Below, one piece after another: positions 17,038-26,906 of a stretch of 64,000 nt of DNA; the first letter of the stretch is position 1; the number at the start of each line of letters is the position of its first letter. The translations under genes and the position numbers were made by a program. Under the pieces are notes generated by a model. That model saw only the letters and a list, made by a program, of their open reading frames with translations. It was not told the origin of the DNA and made no database searches. This DNA is from Rhodococcoides corynebacterioides (GTDB taxonomy: Bacteria > Actinomycetota > Actinomycetes > Mycobacteriales > Mycobacteriaceae): the NCBI RefSeq assembly GCF_019834675.1, contig NZ_JABUBU010000016.1:1-64000 (forward strand), in the 5' to 3' direction.

Positions 17038-20000
17038 TCACACCCCACTCGGTTGCTCCACCCGAACCGAGCCCGCCGGTCGCCCGTCGAGAGCGAGCAA
17101 CGCGTCGGCGACGAACTGGAGCAACTCCTCGTCGCGCACACGGGCCGAACCGACTCCACCGCCGGCGACCCGCGGAATCGGGATCTGCACCGTGCCGGTG
17201 GTGGCGCGGTACTGCGCGCTGGGGTAGAGCCGCTTCAACCGTAACTGCTTCGAGTCGGGCAGGTCCATCGGCGCGATCTTGACCATCGTCCCGGCCACCG
17301 AGACGTCGACGATGCCGTACTCGCGACACAGCATGCGCAGGCGTGCGACGGCGACGAGTCGGCCGACCTCCTCGGGGATCGGGCCGTACCGGTCGGTGAG
17401 CTCGTCGACGACCGCGCGGATCTCGTCCTCGTTCTGCGCCGCCGCGAGTTTGCGGTACGCCTCGAGGCGCAGCCGATCGCTGGTGACGTAGTCGGGCGGG
17501 ATGTGCGCGTCGACCGGCAGGTCGATGCGCATCTCCTTCGGCGCCTCGTCGGTGGTGACGGGGCGGCCGTCGGCCACGGCGCGATACGCCTCGACCGCCT
17601 CCCCCACCAGACGCACGTAGAGGTCGAACCCGACGCCGGCGACGTGCCCGGACTGCTCGGCGCCGAGCACGTTGCCGGCCCCGCGGATCTCGAGGTCCTT
17701 CATCGCCACCGCCATACCGGCGCCGAGGTCGGAGTTCTGCGAGATGGTGGCCAACCGGTCGTACGCCGTCTCGGTGAGCGGCTTCTCCGGCGGATACAGG
17801 AAGTAGGCGTAGCCGCGATCCCGACTGCGCCCCACCCGGCCGCGGAGCTGGTGCAGCTGCGACAGACCGAGTGCATCGGCCCGCTCCACGATCAACGTGT
17901 TGGCGTTGGAGATGTCCAGGCCGGTCTCGATGATGGTGGTGCACACCAGGATGTCGTACTCCCGCTGCCAGAACCCCTGCACGGTCTGCTCGAGCGTGTC
18001 CTCGTTCATCTGGCCGTGCGCGACGACGACCCGCGCCTCCGGCACCAGCTCTCGGATGCGGGCGGCGGCCTTGTCGATGCTGCTGACCCGGTTGTGGACG
18101 TAGAAGACCTGGCCGTCGCGCAGCAGTTCGCGGCGGATGGCCGCGGCCACCTGCTTGTCCTGGTACGCCCCGACGTAGGTGAGCACGGGGTGACGCTCCT
18201 CGGGCGGGGTGAGGATGGTCGACATCTCGCGGATCCCGGCCATGCTCATCTCGAGCGTGCGAGGAATGGGCGTCGCCGACATGGTGAGCACGTCGACGTG
18301 TGTGCGCAGCGCCTTGATGTGCTCCTTGTGCTCGACGCCGAATCGCTGCTCCTCGTCCACCACCACCAGGCCGAGGTCCTTCCAGCGCACGCCGGTCTGC
18401 AGCAACCGGTGCGTGCCGACGACGACGTCCACGGTGCCCTCCGCCAGCCCCTCGAGGATCTCGCGGGACTGCGCCGGGTCGGTGAAGCGGGACAGGCCCC
18501 GCACCGTGACGGGGAAATTCGCCATCCGCTCGGTGAACGTCTGCAGGTGCTGCTGCGCGAGCAGCGTCGTCGGCACCAGCACGGCGACCTGCTTGCCGTC
18601 CTGCACCGCCTTGAACGCCGCGCGCACCGCGATCTCCGTCTTGCCGTACCCGACGTCGCCGATGACCACGCGGTCCATCGGCACCGGCTTCTCCATGTCC
18701 GCCTTGACCTCGGCGATGACCGTCATCTGATCGACGGTCTCGGTGAACGCGAACGCGTCCTCCATCTCCTGCTGCCACGGCGTGTCCGGACCGTAGGCGT
18801 GACCGGGCGCCGCCTGGCGGGCGGCGTAGAGCTGCACCAGCTCGCCCGCGATCTCGCGAACGGCCTTGCGCGCCTTGCGTTTGGTGTTGGTCCAGTCCGA
18901 GCCGCCCAGCTTGCTGAGGCTGGGCATCTCGCCGCCGACGTAGCGGGAGAGCTGGTCGAGCGACTCCATGGGGACGAACAGGCGGTCGCCCGGGTGGCCG
19001 CGCTTGGACGGGGCGTACTCCACCACGAGGTACTCGCGCCGGGCGCCGCCGACGGTCCGCTCGACCATCTCGACGAAGCGGCCGATGCCGTGCTGGTCGT
19101 GGACGACCATGTCGCCCGCCGTGAGCGCGAGCGGATCGACCTGGTTGCGGCGCTTGGCCGGCAGCCGCCGACCGTCGCCCGCCGCGGCGACGCGATTGCC
19201 GGTGAGGTCGGCCTCGGTGACGACGACCAGTCCCGCATCGCGCAGGATCACCCCGCTCTGCAGCGACCCGCACAGCACGCCGACGGTGTCCGCGCTCGGC
19301 TCGACCCCGGGCTCGAGGTGGGTGCCGGGGACACCGGCCTCCCGCAGCCGCTCGACGGTGCGCTGCGCCGTGCCGGCGCCGGCGACGACGACGGCGACGC
19401 GGCCGCCCGTCGCCAGATGGGCCGAGAACTGCTGGAACAACGCGGCCAGGGCTTCCTCCGAGCCGCGCACGTCCGGGGCGCTGTCGACGGGCAGGACGAT
19501 CTCCTCGTCGGACCCGGACGCCAGCGGGCCGAGCGTCCACCAGGGGCGTCCCGTCGCCTCCACGGACTCGCGGACCTGCCGCAGCGAGCGGTACGCCGAC
19601 GCGCTGAGATCGAGTCCCTGCGCCACGTCCTCCCGGTCACCGTGCAGGCCACTGGTGTCGAGGGCCTCGGTGTCGAGCGGGGCGGCGGCACCGATGCTCG
19701 CCGCGGTCCAGGACGCCTCGAGAAACTCGCGTCCGGTGCGCACCAGGTCCGTCGCGCGCGTGCGGACCTTCTCCGCGTCGCACACCAGCACATGAGCACC
19801 CGCGGGCAGGGCGTCGGTCAGCAGTTCCAGTCCGCCCGCCTTCAGCACGGGCAGCAGCGCCTCCATACCCTCCACGGGAATGCCGCCGGAGATCTTGTCG
19901 AGCATCTCCACCAGGGCGGCGTCGGACGCGTTGTTCTCGGCGAGGAGCGCGGCGCGGCGCCGGACGTCCTCGTCGAGGATCATCTCCCGGCACGGCGGGG

Positions 20001-20742
20001 CGATGACCGAGTCGACCGGGGCGTCCGGCAGGGATCGCTGGTCCGCCACCGAGAACGCGCGCACGTCGGTGACCTCGTCGCCCCAGAACTCCACGCGCAC
20101 CGGATGATCCGCGGTGGGCGAGAACAGGTCGAGGATGCCGCCGCGCACGGCGAACTCCCCGCGCTTGCCCACCATGTCGACGCGGGTGTACGCCAACTCG
20201 ACCAGGCGGGTCTGCAACTCCTCGAAATCGATCTCCGTGCCGACGCGCAGGCCGATGGGCTCGATGTCGCCGAGACCGCGTGCGATGGGCTGCAGGACGG
20301 ACCGCACCGTGGTGACGACGACGCGCAGCGGCACGCCGTAATCCGGATCGTCCGGGCGGGCGAGACGACGCAGCACCTCGATGCGGCGGCCGACCGTGTC
20401 GGCCCCCGGCGAGAGCCGCTCGTGCGGCAGGGTCTCCCACGACGGGAACTGCGCGACGGCGTCGCCGAGCATCTCCCCGAGCTCCGCCGTGAGATCGTCC
20501 GCCTCACGGCCGGTGGCCGTGACCACCAGGACCGGTGCGGCCTGCGCGAGCGCCGCCGCGACGAACGAGCGCGCCGCCGTCGGTGCGACGACGGTCGCGG
20601 TGGCGCGGCCGGCGAGCTCGGTCACCCGGCGGAAGGACGCGTCGGACAGCGCGAGTCGCACCAGTCCGGACAGCCGGCCGTCGGCCGCGGGCGGCGAGGC
20701 GTCCGCAGCGGTGAGCGCAGCAGAGGACGGAGAAGAGGACAC
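17038..20742 (-). CDS. mfd: Transcription-repair coupling factor Mfd
   Basis: A 1234-residue Mfd, a normal length for Mycobacteriales. Order: UvrB-homology region (about 1-400), RNA polymerase interaction domain ([14 protein letters not shown] onward), then the RecG-like translocase with Walker [14 protein letters not shown] box [15 protein letters not shown] and [14 protein letters not shown], and the C-terminal TRCF autoinhibitory domain. It removes stalled RNA polymerase from DNA lesions and recruits UvrA. GTG at 20742 with an AGGAG site 7 nt upstream defines the start; an earlier ATG would add 35 unsupported residues. It is insulated from the upstream TetR gene by a 14-bp hairpin. Confidence 0.97.
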   Translation of the reverse strand: MSSSPSSAALTAADASPPAADGRLSGLVRLALSDASFRRVTELAGRATATVVAPTAARSFVAAALAQAAPVLVVTATGREADDLTAELGEMLGDAVAQFPSWETLPHERLSPGADTVGRRIEVLRRLARPDDPDYGVPLRVVVTTVRSVLQPIARGLGDIEPIGLRVGTEIDFEELQTRLVELAYTRVDMVGKRGEFAVRGGILDLFSPTADHPVRVEFWGDEVTDVRAFSVADQRSLPDAPVDSVIAPPCREMILDEDVRRRAALLAENNASDAALVEMLDKISGGIPVEGMEALLPVLKAGGLELLTDALPAGAHVLVCDAEKVRTRATDLVRTGREFLEASWTAASIGAAAPLDTEALDTSGLHGDREDVAQGLDLSASAYRSLRQVRESVEATGRPWWTLGPLASGSDEEIVLPVDSAPDVRGSEEALAALFQQFSAHLATGGRVAVVVAGAGTAQRTVERLREAGVPGTHLEPGVEPSADTVGVLCGSLQSGVILRDAGLVVVTEADLTGNRVAAAGDGRRLPAKRRNQVDPLALTAGDMVVHDQHGIGRFVEMVERTVGGARREYLVVEYAPSKRGHPGDRLFVPMESLDQLSRYVGGEMPSLSKLGGSDWTNTKRKARKAVREIAGELVQLYAARQAAPGHAYGPDTPWQQEMEDAFAFTETVDQMTVIAEVKADMEKPVPMDRVVIGDVGYGKTEIAVRAAFKAVQDGKQVAVLVPTTLLAQQHLQTFTERMANFPVTVRGLSRFTDPAQSREILEGLAEGTVDVVVGTHRLLQTGVRWKDLGLVVVDEEQRFGVEHKEHIKALRTHVDVLTMSATPIPRTLEMSMAGIREMSTILTPPEERHPVLTYVGAYQDKQVAAAIRRELLRDGQVFYVHNRVSSIDKAAARIRELVPEARVVVAHGQMNEDTLEQTVQGFWQREYDILVCTTIIETGLDISNANTLIVERADALGLSQLHQLRGRVGRSRDRGYAYFLYPPEKPLTETAYDRLATISQNSDLGAGMAVAMKDLEIRGAGNVLGAEQSGHVAGVGFDLYVRLVGEAVEAYRAVADGRPVTTDEAPKEMRIDLPVDAHIPPDYVTSDRLRLEAYRKLAAAQNEDEIRAVVDELTDRYGPIPEEVGRLVAVARLRMLCREYGIVDVSVAGTMVKIAPMDLPDSKQLRLKRLYPSAQYRATTGTVQIPIPRVAGGGVGSARVRDEELLQFVADALLALDGRPAGSVRVEQPSGV

Positions 20743-20842
20743 GAACGAGCTCCTGACGAACATCGGCGAGTGGCGACCCGCCGCGCACCCGGCACGCGAG
20801 GCGTGCCGTTCTGCGTCGGGCGGCACCACGATTCTAGGAGCC

Positions 20843-20874
20843 TCCACCGACAGCCCGGCAGGGCTGTCGGTGGA
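20843..20874 (-). terminator. Terminator of the GBL-receptor-like TetR gene
   Basis: Perfect 14-bp stem (TCCACCGACAGCCC with its complement) and a GGCA tetraloop, 4 nt after the TetR stop and 100 nt before mfd. No U-tract. Confidence 0.8.
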
Positions 20875-20877
20875 CGA

Positions 20878-21522
20878 TCAGTTGCCGTACTTGAGTACCC
20901 GGCGGGCGGCGAACTCGCGGAAGTAGTCGAGCTTGCGCTCGGGAACCAGCGACGGCAGCAGGTAGTGCCACAGCCGTTCCATGCGGGTGGACATGCGATC
21001 GGTGCTGTCGGTCGCCACCGCCACCATGTGCGCGCCCACGATCACCTCGAGGAACAGCATCCCGGTGGTCTCGGCGTCGAGGTCGGGCAGCAGATCGCCC
21101 TCCTCGAGAGCGCGACGCGCGAGACCGGTGTGGTACTCGGTCCACGTCTCGAGGATGTTCTCCCCGGTGCCACGGTAGTCGCCGATCTGGTACTTCAGCC
21201 GGAACATGGCCGCCACCATCGGATCGGTCACGGCCAGGTCGACGGTGATGTAGGACACGCCGATCTCGGCTTCGAGAGCCGGCACCCGGCCGTCGTCGAC
21301 CGTGGCGCAGGCGGCGGTGAGGCGACGCGCTCCCTCGTCGATGACGGCGCGCGCCAGTTCTTCCTTGGATCCGAAGTGGAAGTAGAGCGCGCCCTTGGTG
21401 ACCTGCGACTGGGAGATGATCTCGCTGAGGCTCGCGTTCGCGTATCCGAGGCGGAGGAACACCGTCGCGGCGCCCGCCAACACCGTGTCCCGGGTGATCT
21501 CGGCGCGTGCCTGTCTGACCAT
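20878..21522 (-). CDS. TetR regulator of the gamma-butyrolactone-receptor type (paralogue 1)
   Basis: A 214-residue TetR protein whose N-terminus MVRQARAEITRDTVLAGAA and helix-turn-helix VTKGALYFHFGSKEELARA match the ScbR/ArpA group of gamma-butyrolactone receptors. The C-terminal part (TENILETWTEYHTGLARRALEEGDL-like, WHYLLPSLVPERKLDYFREF) is shared with a second copy at 62698-63381. Such receptors repress target promoters until a diffusible lactone binds; no lactone synthase gene is in this window. The ATG at 21522 gives the standard short N-terminus. The upstream 212 bp contain two palindromes that could be autoregulatory sites. Monocistronic, ended by a strong hairpin. Confidence 0.85.
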   Translation of the reverse strand: MVRQARAEITRDTVLAGAATVFLRLGYANASLSEIISQSQVTKGALYFHFGSKEELARAVIDEGARRLTAACATVDDGRVPALEAEIGVSYITVDLAVTDPMVAAMFRLKYQIGDYRGTGENILETWTEYHTGLARRALEEGDLLPDLDAETTGMLFLEVIVGAHMVAVATDSTDRMSTRMERLWHYLLPSLVPERKLDYFREFAARRVLKYGN

Positions 21523-21734
21523 GCGATCCGCCTCGAAAGTGTGAGCAACGAACGGTGGGCCCCGATCGGGTGCCGCGTACGACACCGGTCGACACACCGA
21601 AACTGTGATCGGTGCCAGAAAACGGTACCACTGCACCTGTACCGGACCCCAGCACTCGTCCGTCGGTCTCGGCCGTCGTGTCGGATCGTGCACCGCGCTC
21701 GGAACGGTTGCGCCTCTTACGCCGCGGCGCCCGT
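21523..21734. promoter_or_regulatory. Intergenic region with two palindromes
   Basis: No gene is seen in these 212 bp. CACCG-10 nt-CGGTG lies at 21595-21614 and CGGTAC-10 nt-GTACCG at 21623-21644. Equal 10-nt spacers suggest two sites for the same dimeric protein, possibly the TetR encoded immediately downstream at 20878-21522. Confidence 0.4.
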
Positions 21735-22376
21735 TCAGGTGCCCAACTGCGGATCGGCCTCCAAATTGGTCAGCCCGTTCCAGCACAGGTTCACGATGTG
21801 CGCGGCGACGGCCTCCTTCGACGGCGACCGATCGTCGAGCCACCACTGCGCCGTCATCGACACCATGCCCACGAGCGCCTGGGCGTAGAGCGGCGCGTTG
21901 TCGGGATCGATTCCGCGGCGCGAGAAGTCCTCCGCGAGGATGTGCCCCACCTGCCCGACCGCGTCGTTGAGCAGCGAGGAGTACGTGCCCTCCGCCGCCG
22001 CCACGGGCGAATCCCGCACGAGGATGCGGAACCCGTCGGTGTGGTCCTCGACGTAGGTGAGCAGAGCCAGGGCCACCCGTTCGACGCGCACCCGCGATCG
22101 GTTCTCGGTCAGCGACGACGTGATCATCGACAGGAGCGTCGACATCTCGCGGTCGACCACCACGGCGTACAGCCCTTCCTTGCCGCCGAAGTGCTCGTAG
22201 ACCACCGGCTTGCTGACCTGCGCGCGCTGCGCGACCTCCTCGATGGAGGTGGCCTCGTAACCGCGTTCGGCGAAGAGCGTGCGGCCGATCTCGATCAGCT
22301 GTGCCCGGCGCTGCGTGCCGGTCATCCGAACCCGGGGGCCGCGCTCGGGTGTCCCGGCGGGCGACGACGACGTCAT
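21735..22376 (-). CDS. TetR-family regulator, Rv1019 counterpart
   Basis: A 213-residue TetR regulator. The helix-turn-helix is at about residues 20-66 (GTQRRAQLIEIGRTLFAERG, SIEEVAQRAQVSKPVVYEHF). The C-terminal domain is conserved-looking (LALLTYVEDHTDGFRILVRDSP; AQALVGMVSMTAQWWLDDR), like many uncharacterised mycobacterial TetRs. It lies between mfd and glmU as Rv1019 does in M. tuberculosis, but in the opposite orientation to glmU. The ligand and targets are unknown; in M. tuberculosis Rv1019 has been reported as an autorepressor. Confidence 0.88.
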   Translation of the reverse strand: MTSSSPAGTPERGPRVRMTGTQRRAQLIEIGRTLFAERGYEATSIEEVAQRAQVSKPVVYEHFGGKEGLYAVVVDREMSTLLSMITSSLTENRSRVRVERVALALLTYVEDHTDGFRILVRDSPVAAAEGTYSSLLNDAVGQVGHILAEDFSRRGIDPDNAPLYAQALVGMVSMTAQWWLDDRSPSKEAVAAHIVNLCWNGLTNLEADPQLGT

Positions 22377-22497
22377 GTGATCACTGATACACGACCCCGC
22401 TGCCGACGGTGCAGCGGTCCCGCGTCGGGAGTTTTACCCGTCGGGGCACTTCGTGCGAGACTCCTTCTCGCTCGGTGCACGCCGGCCGAGGCTGTGA

Positions 22498-22568
22498 TCC
22501 GCCGTGGTGTAATGGCAGCACCTCTGATTTTGGTTCAGATAGTTCAGGTTCGAGTCCTGGCGGCGGAG
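22498..22568 (+). tRNA. tRNA-Gln, anticodon UUG
   Basis: Cloverleaf of 71 nt: acceptor TCCGCCG/CGGCGGA with discriminator G, D-stem GTG/CAC, anticodon stem TCTGA/TCAGA with loop TTTTGGT (anticodon TTG), T-arm TCAGG-TTCGAGT-CCTGG. CCA is not encoded. It lies 29 nt before glmU and may share its transcript. Confidence 0.92.
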
Positions 22569-22597
22569 CTCACCGTCTGAACACATCGAGGAGTTTC

Positions 22598-24076
22598 ATG
22601 TCGTCGAAGGTCGCCGTCGTCGTGCTCGCCGCAGGTGCGGGAACACGGATGCGATCGAAGACACCCAAGGTGCTGCACCGACTGGCCGGTCGTTCCATGC
22701 TCGCGCACGCCCTGCACGCCGCGCACGGCGTCGACCCCGATCACCTGGTCACCGTGGTCGGCCACGACCGCGAGAAGGTCTCCGCCGCCGTCACCGATCT
22801 GGCCGAGTCGCTCGGGCGCACCATCGACATCGCCGTGCAGGACGAGCAGAACGGCACCGGCCACGCCGTCCAGTGCGGGCTCGCCTCCCTGCCCCGCGAC
22901 TTCTCCGGCACCGTCCTGGTCACCGCCGGTGACGTTCCCCTGCTCGACGCCCACACCCTGCAGGCACTGCTGCACGATCACCGCTCGTCCGCCGAGACCG
23001 TCGCCGTGTCCGTCCTGACCTTCGTCCCCGCCGATGCCAACGGATACGGCCGCATCGTGCGGGACGTACAGGGACGGGTCGCCGAGATCGTCGAACATGC
23101 CGACGCCACCCCCGAGCAGCTGCTGATCACCGAGGTCAACTCCGGGGTCTACGCCTTCGACGCGGACGCCCTGCGTACCGCCCTGGCCTCGCTGGGCACG
23201 AACAACGCCCAGCACGAGCTCTACCTGACCGACGTCCTGAAGATCTCCCGCTCCCGCGGCCTGCCGGTGTTCAGCACGCAGCTGACCGACCCCGACCTGG
23301 TGCGCGGCGTCAACGACCGCGTGCAGCTCGCCGAGGTCACCCGCACCCTGAACGAGCACATCCTGGCCCGGCACATGCGCGCCGGCGTCACCGTCGTCGA
23401 CCCGGGGTCGACCTGGGTGGACATCGAGGTGAGCATCGGCCGCGACGCCGTGCTGCACCCCGGCACCCAACTGCACGGCGCCACCGTGATCGGCGAGGAC
23501 GCCGTCGTCGGACCCGACACCACGCTGACCGACGTCGCGGTCGGCGCCGGGGCCACCGTGGTCCGCACCCACGGGAGCGAGTCCGTCATCGGCCCGGACG
23601 CCGTCGTCGGCCCCTTCACTTACCTGCGACCGGGCACCGAGCTCGGCACCGCCGGCAAGCTCGGCGCCTTCGTCGAGACCAAGAACGCCGTGATCGGAGC
23701 GCACTCGAAGGTCCCGCACCTGACGTACGTGGGCGACGCGAGCATCGGCGAGCACTCCAACATCGGCGCGTCGAGCGTCTTCGTCAACTACGACGGCGTC
23801 GGCAAATCCCGCACCGAGATCGGCTCCCACGTCCGCACCGGGTCGGACACGATGTTCGTCGCCCCCGTGCGGGTGGGCGACGGGGCCTACACCGGTGCCG
23901 GAACGGTGCTACGCCATGATGTACCCGCAGGTGCGCTGGCCGTGTCCGGTGGTCCGCAACGGATCATCGAGGGCTGGGTGCAGAAGAAACGTCCGGGAAC
24001 GCCGGCGGCCGAGGCCGCCGCACGTGCCCGGTCGACCGAGGATCCACACGAGCACGAACCGAAGGACGGCGAGTAG
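22598..24076 (+). CDS. glmU: Bifunctional GlcNAc-1-phosphate uridyltransferase / GlcN-1-P acetyltransferase
   Basis: A 492-residue GlmU, making UDP-GlcNAc for peptidoglycan and arabinogalactan linker synthesis. The N-terminal Rossmann-like domain has [18 protein letters not shown] at its start and the GNGYGRI-type loop ([12 protein letters not shown]). The C-terminal left-handed beta-helix shows repeated hexapeptides ([27 protein letters not shown]) and the acetyl-CoA region [16 protein letters not shown] disordered acidic C-terminal tail is typical of Mycobacteriales. ATG at 22598 follows GAGGAG. Four nt separate it from prs. Confidence 0.97.
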   Translation: MSSKVAVVVLAAGAGTRMRSKTPKVLHRLAGRSMLAHALHAAHGVDPDHLVTVVGHDREKVSAAVTDLAESLGRTIDIAVQDEQNGTGHAVQCGLASLPRDFSGTVLVTAGDVPLLDAHTLQALLHDHRSSAETVAVSVLTFVPADANGYGRIVRDVQGRVAEIVEHADATPEQLLITEVNSGVYAFDADALRTALASLGTNNAQHELYLTDVLKISRSRGLPVFSTQLTDPDLVRGVNDRVQLAEVTRTLNEHILARHMRAGVTVVDPGSTWVDIEVSIGRDAVLHPGTQLHGATVIGEDAVVGPDTTLTDVAVGAGATVVRTHGSESVIGPDAVVGPFTYLRPGTELGTAGKLGAFVETKNAVIGAHSKVPHLTYVGDASIGEHSNIGASSVFVNYDGVGKSRTEIGSHVRTGSDTMFVAPVRVGDGAYTGAGTVLRHDVPAGALAVSGGPQRIIEGWVQKKRPGTPAAEAAARARSTEDPHEHEPKDGE

Positions 24077-24080
24077 AGCA

Positions 24081-25064
24081 GTGACCACAGCCAACTGGAC
24101 CGACAACCAGAAGAACCTGATGCTCTTCTCCGGTCGCGCTCATCCCGAGCTCGCCGAGCAGGTGGCGAAGGAACTGGGCATCGAGGTCACCCCGCAGACC
24201 GCCCGCGACTTCGCCAACGGCGAGATCTTCGTGCGCTTCGAGGAATCGGTCCGCGGATCGGACGCCTTCGTCCTCCAGAGCTGCCCGTTCCCGCTGAATC
24301 AGTGGCTCATGGAGCAGCTCATCATGATCGACGCGCTCAAGCGCGGATCGGCCAAGCGGATCACCGCGATCCTGCCCTTCTACCCCTACGCCCGGCAGGA
24401 CAAGAAGCACCGCGGCCGCGAGCCCATCTCGGCGCGCCTGGTGGCGGACCTGCTCAAGACCGCCGGTGCCGATCGCATCATCACCGTCGACCTGCACACC
24501 GATCAGATCCAGGGCTTCTTCGACGGCCCGGTCGACCACATGCACGCCCACAGCCAGCTCGCGGAGCACATCCGGGAGGGCTACGACCTCGAGCACATCA
24601 CCGTGGTGTCCCCCGACTCCGGCCGCGTGCGCGTGGCCGAGAAGTGGGCCGACTCGCTCGGCGGCGCCCCGCTCGCGTTCATCCACAAGACCCGGGATCC
24701 GTTGGTGCCCAACCAGGTCAAGTCCAACCGCGTGGTCGGTGAGGTCGAGGGACGCACCTGCATCCTCATCGACGACATGATCGACACCGGCGGCACCATC
24801 GCCGGTGCGGTGAAGGTGCTGAAGGAGGCGGGCGCCGGCGACGTCGTCATCGCCGCCACCCACGGCGTCCTCAGCAACCCGGCCGCGGAGCGGCTCGCGG
24901 CCTGCGGCGCCAAGGAAGTGGTGGTCACCAACACCCTGCCGATCACGGACGACAAGCGGTTCGACACCCTCACCGAGCTGTCGATCGCTCCCCTGCTGGC
25001 CCGCACCATCCGCGAGGTCTTCGAGAACGGGTCGGTCACCAGCCTCTTCAACGGCAGCGCGTAG
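24081..25064 (+). CDS. prs: Ribose-phosphate pyrophosphokinase
   Basis: A 327-residue PRPP synthetase, forming phosphoribosyl pyrophosphate from ribose-5-phosphate and ATP for nucleotides, His, Trp and arabinan precursors. Motifs: FANGEIFVRFEESVRG, the flexible loop FYPYARQDKKHRGREPISAR with catalytic Lys/Arg, and the PRPP loop CILIDDMIDTGGTI. GTG at 24081 lies 4 nt after glmU, so the two form an operon as in mycobacteria. A hairpin follows between it and convergent egtD. Confidence 0.97.
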   Translation: MTTANWTDNQKNLMLFSGRAHPELAEQVAKELGIEVTPQTARDFANGEIFVRFEESVRGSDAFVLQSCPFPLNQWLMEQLIMIDALKRGSAKRITAILPFYPYARQDKKHRGREPISARLVADLLKTAGADRIITVDLHTDQIQGFFDGPVDHMHAHSQLAEHIREGYDLEHITVVSPDSGRVRVAEKWADSLGGAPLAFIHKTRDPLVPNQVKSNRVVGEVEGRTCILIDDMIDTGGTIAGAVKVLKEAGAGDVVIAATHGVLSNPAAERLAACGAKEVVVTNTLPITDDKRFDTLTELSIAPLLARTIREVFENGSVTSLFNGSA

Positions 25065-25069
25065 TCCGT

Positions 25070-25110
25070 CCGCGGTTCGGTGCGAGGTCGCCCCTCGCGC
25101 CGGACCGCGG
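25070..25110. terminator. Bidirectional terminator between prs and egtD
   Basis: 18-bp arms (25070-25087 and 25093-25110) with two G-U wobbles and a 5-nt loop, followed by a second short GC hairpin. Suits the convergent prs and egt operons. Confidence 0.75.
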
Positions 25111-25132
25111 CGCCGGCTCACCCGGCGCGGCG

Positions 25133-26107
25133 TCAGCCCTCGCGCCGCGCCGCGACGAGCGCGAACCGGCGATCGGCATCGGTCCAGAAGCGGTCGACGG
25201 CGAACCCGGCCGCGGCGAGCTCGCCCGTGACGGACTCCTCCCGGAACTTGGCGGAGATCTCGGTGCGCATCTCCTCACCCTCGTCGAAGTGCACGTCCAG
25301 ATCGAGTGCCTCGATCCGAACATCCTGTGCGCGAGTCGATCTCAGCCGCATCTCGATCCACTCGTTCCGGTCGTCCCAGATCGCGACGTGCTCGAAGGCC
25401 TCGGGCTCGAACGTCGCGTCCAGCGTGCCGTTCAGCACCGACAGTACGTTGCGGTCGAATCGCGCGGTCACGCCCGCGGCGTCGTCGTACGCCGGAACCA
25501 TCACCGCGGGATCGATGACGAGCCCGACGCCGAGCAGCAGGTACTCCCCGGCGTCGACGGTCCGTCCGATCTCGGCGAGGAACTCGGCGCGCTCCTCCGG
25601 CACCAGGTTGCCCAGGGTGCCGCCCAGGAACGCCACCGTGCGGCGTCCGCCGGCGGGCAACGTCCGTAGCGTGTCGGTGAAATCGCTGACCACGCCGTGG
25701 ATCTCGAGGTCGGGGTAGTCGCGGACGAGGTCCTCCATCGCGCCGGTGAGCGCCGACGGGGACACGTCCTGCGGGACGTAGCGCCGCAGCGATCCCTCCG
25801 CCGTGCCCGCCGAGAGCAACAGCCTGGTCTTGTCCGACGACCCCGATCCGAGCTCGACCAGCACCTTCGTGCGGGTCAGCGTCGCGATCTCGTCGGCGTG
25901 CTCGGCGAGCAGCGCCCGCTCGGTGCGCGTGGGGTAGTACTCGTCCAGCTCGGTGATGAGCTCGAACAGCTCGCTGCCCGTGGCGTCGTAGAACCATTTG
26001 GGCGGCAACCACTTCGGGGTGGCGGTCAGACCGCGGAGAACGTCGGCGCGCAACGCGTCGCGCAGATCGGCATCGGTGATGTGGACGTCGAGCGTCGGCG
26101 CTGCCAT
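25133..26107 (-). CDS. egtD: Histidine N-alpha-methyltransferase EgtD
   Basis: A 324-residue SAM-dependent enzyme that trimethylates histidine to hercynine, the first step of ergothioneine synthesis. The N-terminus LRADVLRGLTATPKWLPPKWFYDATGSELFELI and the SAM-binding segment VLVELGSGSSDKTRLLL are signatures of the EgtD (DUF2260) family; later VAFLGGTLGNLVPEER and MRTEISAKF also fit. GAAGGA precedes the ATG at 26107. Last gene of egtABCD, 58 nt after egtC. Confidence 0.96.
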   Translation of the reverse strand: MAAPTLDVHITDADLRDALRADVLRGLTATPKWLPPKWFYDATGSELFELITELDEYYPTRTERALLAEHADEIATLTRTKVLVELGSGSSDKTRLLLSAGTAEGSLRRYVPQDVSPSALTGAMEDLVRDYPDLEIHGVVSDFTDTLRTLPAGGRRTVAFLGGTLGNLVPEERAEFLAEIGRTVDAGEYLLLGVGLVIDPAVMVPAYDDAAGVTARFDRNVLSVLNGTLDATFEPEAFEHVAIWDDRNEWIEMRLRSTRAQDVRIEALDLDVHFDEGEEMRTEISAKFREESVTGELAAAGFAVDRFWTDADRRFALVAARREG

Positions 26108-26165
26108 GGCGGGTCCTTCGGGTCGGTCGGGCCTGTCGGGGTGGATCGGGACGGTCGGGCGTGGT

Positions 26166-26906
26166 TCAGCGGTCGAGCGGGGTGATGTCCAGGACGCCGA
26201 CGGCGGCGGTCACGATCGACCGATCCGGCACCGGACGCCAGGCGGGGTCGTCGTCGTCCGTGGGCTCGGACGCGACGGTGACGGACTCGCCGTCGGCGCG
26301 GACCGACAGGGCGTGATGGACCGCCGTGGCCCACAGCGTGCGGCCGTCACCGAGCAGCAGGTTCAGGCGTGACCCGGGCGCCGCGGCGTCGACGTCGCGC
26401 ACCAGCCCCGCCACCGCCTCGCCCGGCTCCTGTCGAGTCAGTCTGTGCTGCAGCAGGACCCACAGCGTCGCGGCGTCGGTGGGCGCCGGGAGCCGCAGCA
26501 GGTCGACGGCCGGCACGTCGGCCACCAGATCGGCGAGACTGTGCGGCCACCCGGTGACGACACCGTTGTGGCCGAACGCCCACCGGCCGGCCACGAACGG
26601 TGCGCACGCCGATCGGTCCACTGGCATCCCGACCGTCGCCGATCGGATCGCCGCCAGCACGGCCGTGGACCGCACCGACGTCAACGTGTCGGTGACGGCC
26701 GGGTCGGTCCAGATCGGCATCGGATTCCGGTACAGGCCGACACCGTCGTCGGTCCACCACGCCGCACCGAACCCGTCGGCGTTGACGGTGCCGCCGCCCC
26801 GCATGTCCCGCGGCGCCCAGGACTGCTGCATCAGCGACGACGTACCGGCGGTGAGAACGTCACCGACCGAGCGGGCGGGACCGAGATACCCCAGCTGTCG
26901 GCACAC
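26166..26906 (-). CDS. egtC: Gamma-glutamyl-hercynylcysteine sulfoxide hydrolase EgtC
   Basis: A 246-residue class II glutamine amidotransferase-like hydrolase that removes glutamate from the ergothioneine intermediate. Met is followed by Cys2 (MCRQLGYLGP), the N-terminal nucleophile after Met removal. WAFGHNGVVTGWP is the glutamine-amidotransferase oxyanion region, and TDAATLWVLLQHRL and the DNP-like end are family blocks. GTG at 26906 abuts the egtB stop directly, so translation is coupled. Confidence 0.94.
   Translation of the reverse strand: MCRQLGYLGPARSVGDVLTAGTSSLMQQSWAPRDMRGGGTVNADGFGAAWWTDDGVGLYRNPMPIWTDPAVTDTLTSVRSTAVLAAIRSATVGMPVDRSACAPFVAGRWAFGHNGVVTGWPHSLADLVADVPAVDLLRLPAPTDAATLWVLLQHRLTRQEPGEAVAGLVRDVDAAAPGSRLNLLLGDGRTLWATAVHHALSVRADGESVTVASEPTDDDDPAWRPVPDRSIVTAAVGVLDITPLDR

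Noticed and set aside
17503..21888. A continuous plus-strand frame of about 1460 codons opposite mfd and the neighbouring TetR genes
   Set aside because: Very long antisense frames are expected in GC-rich DNA. Its translation is His/Arg/Asp-rich without any motif, while the minus strand encodes a complete Mfd.
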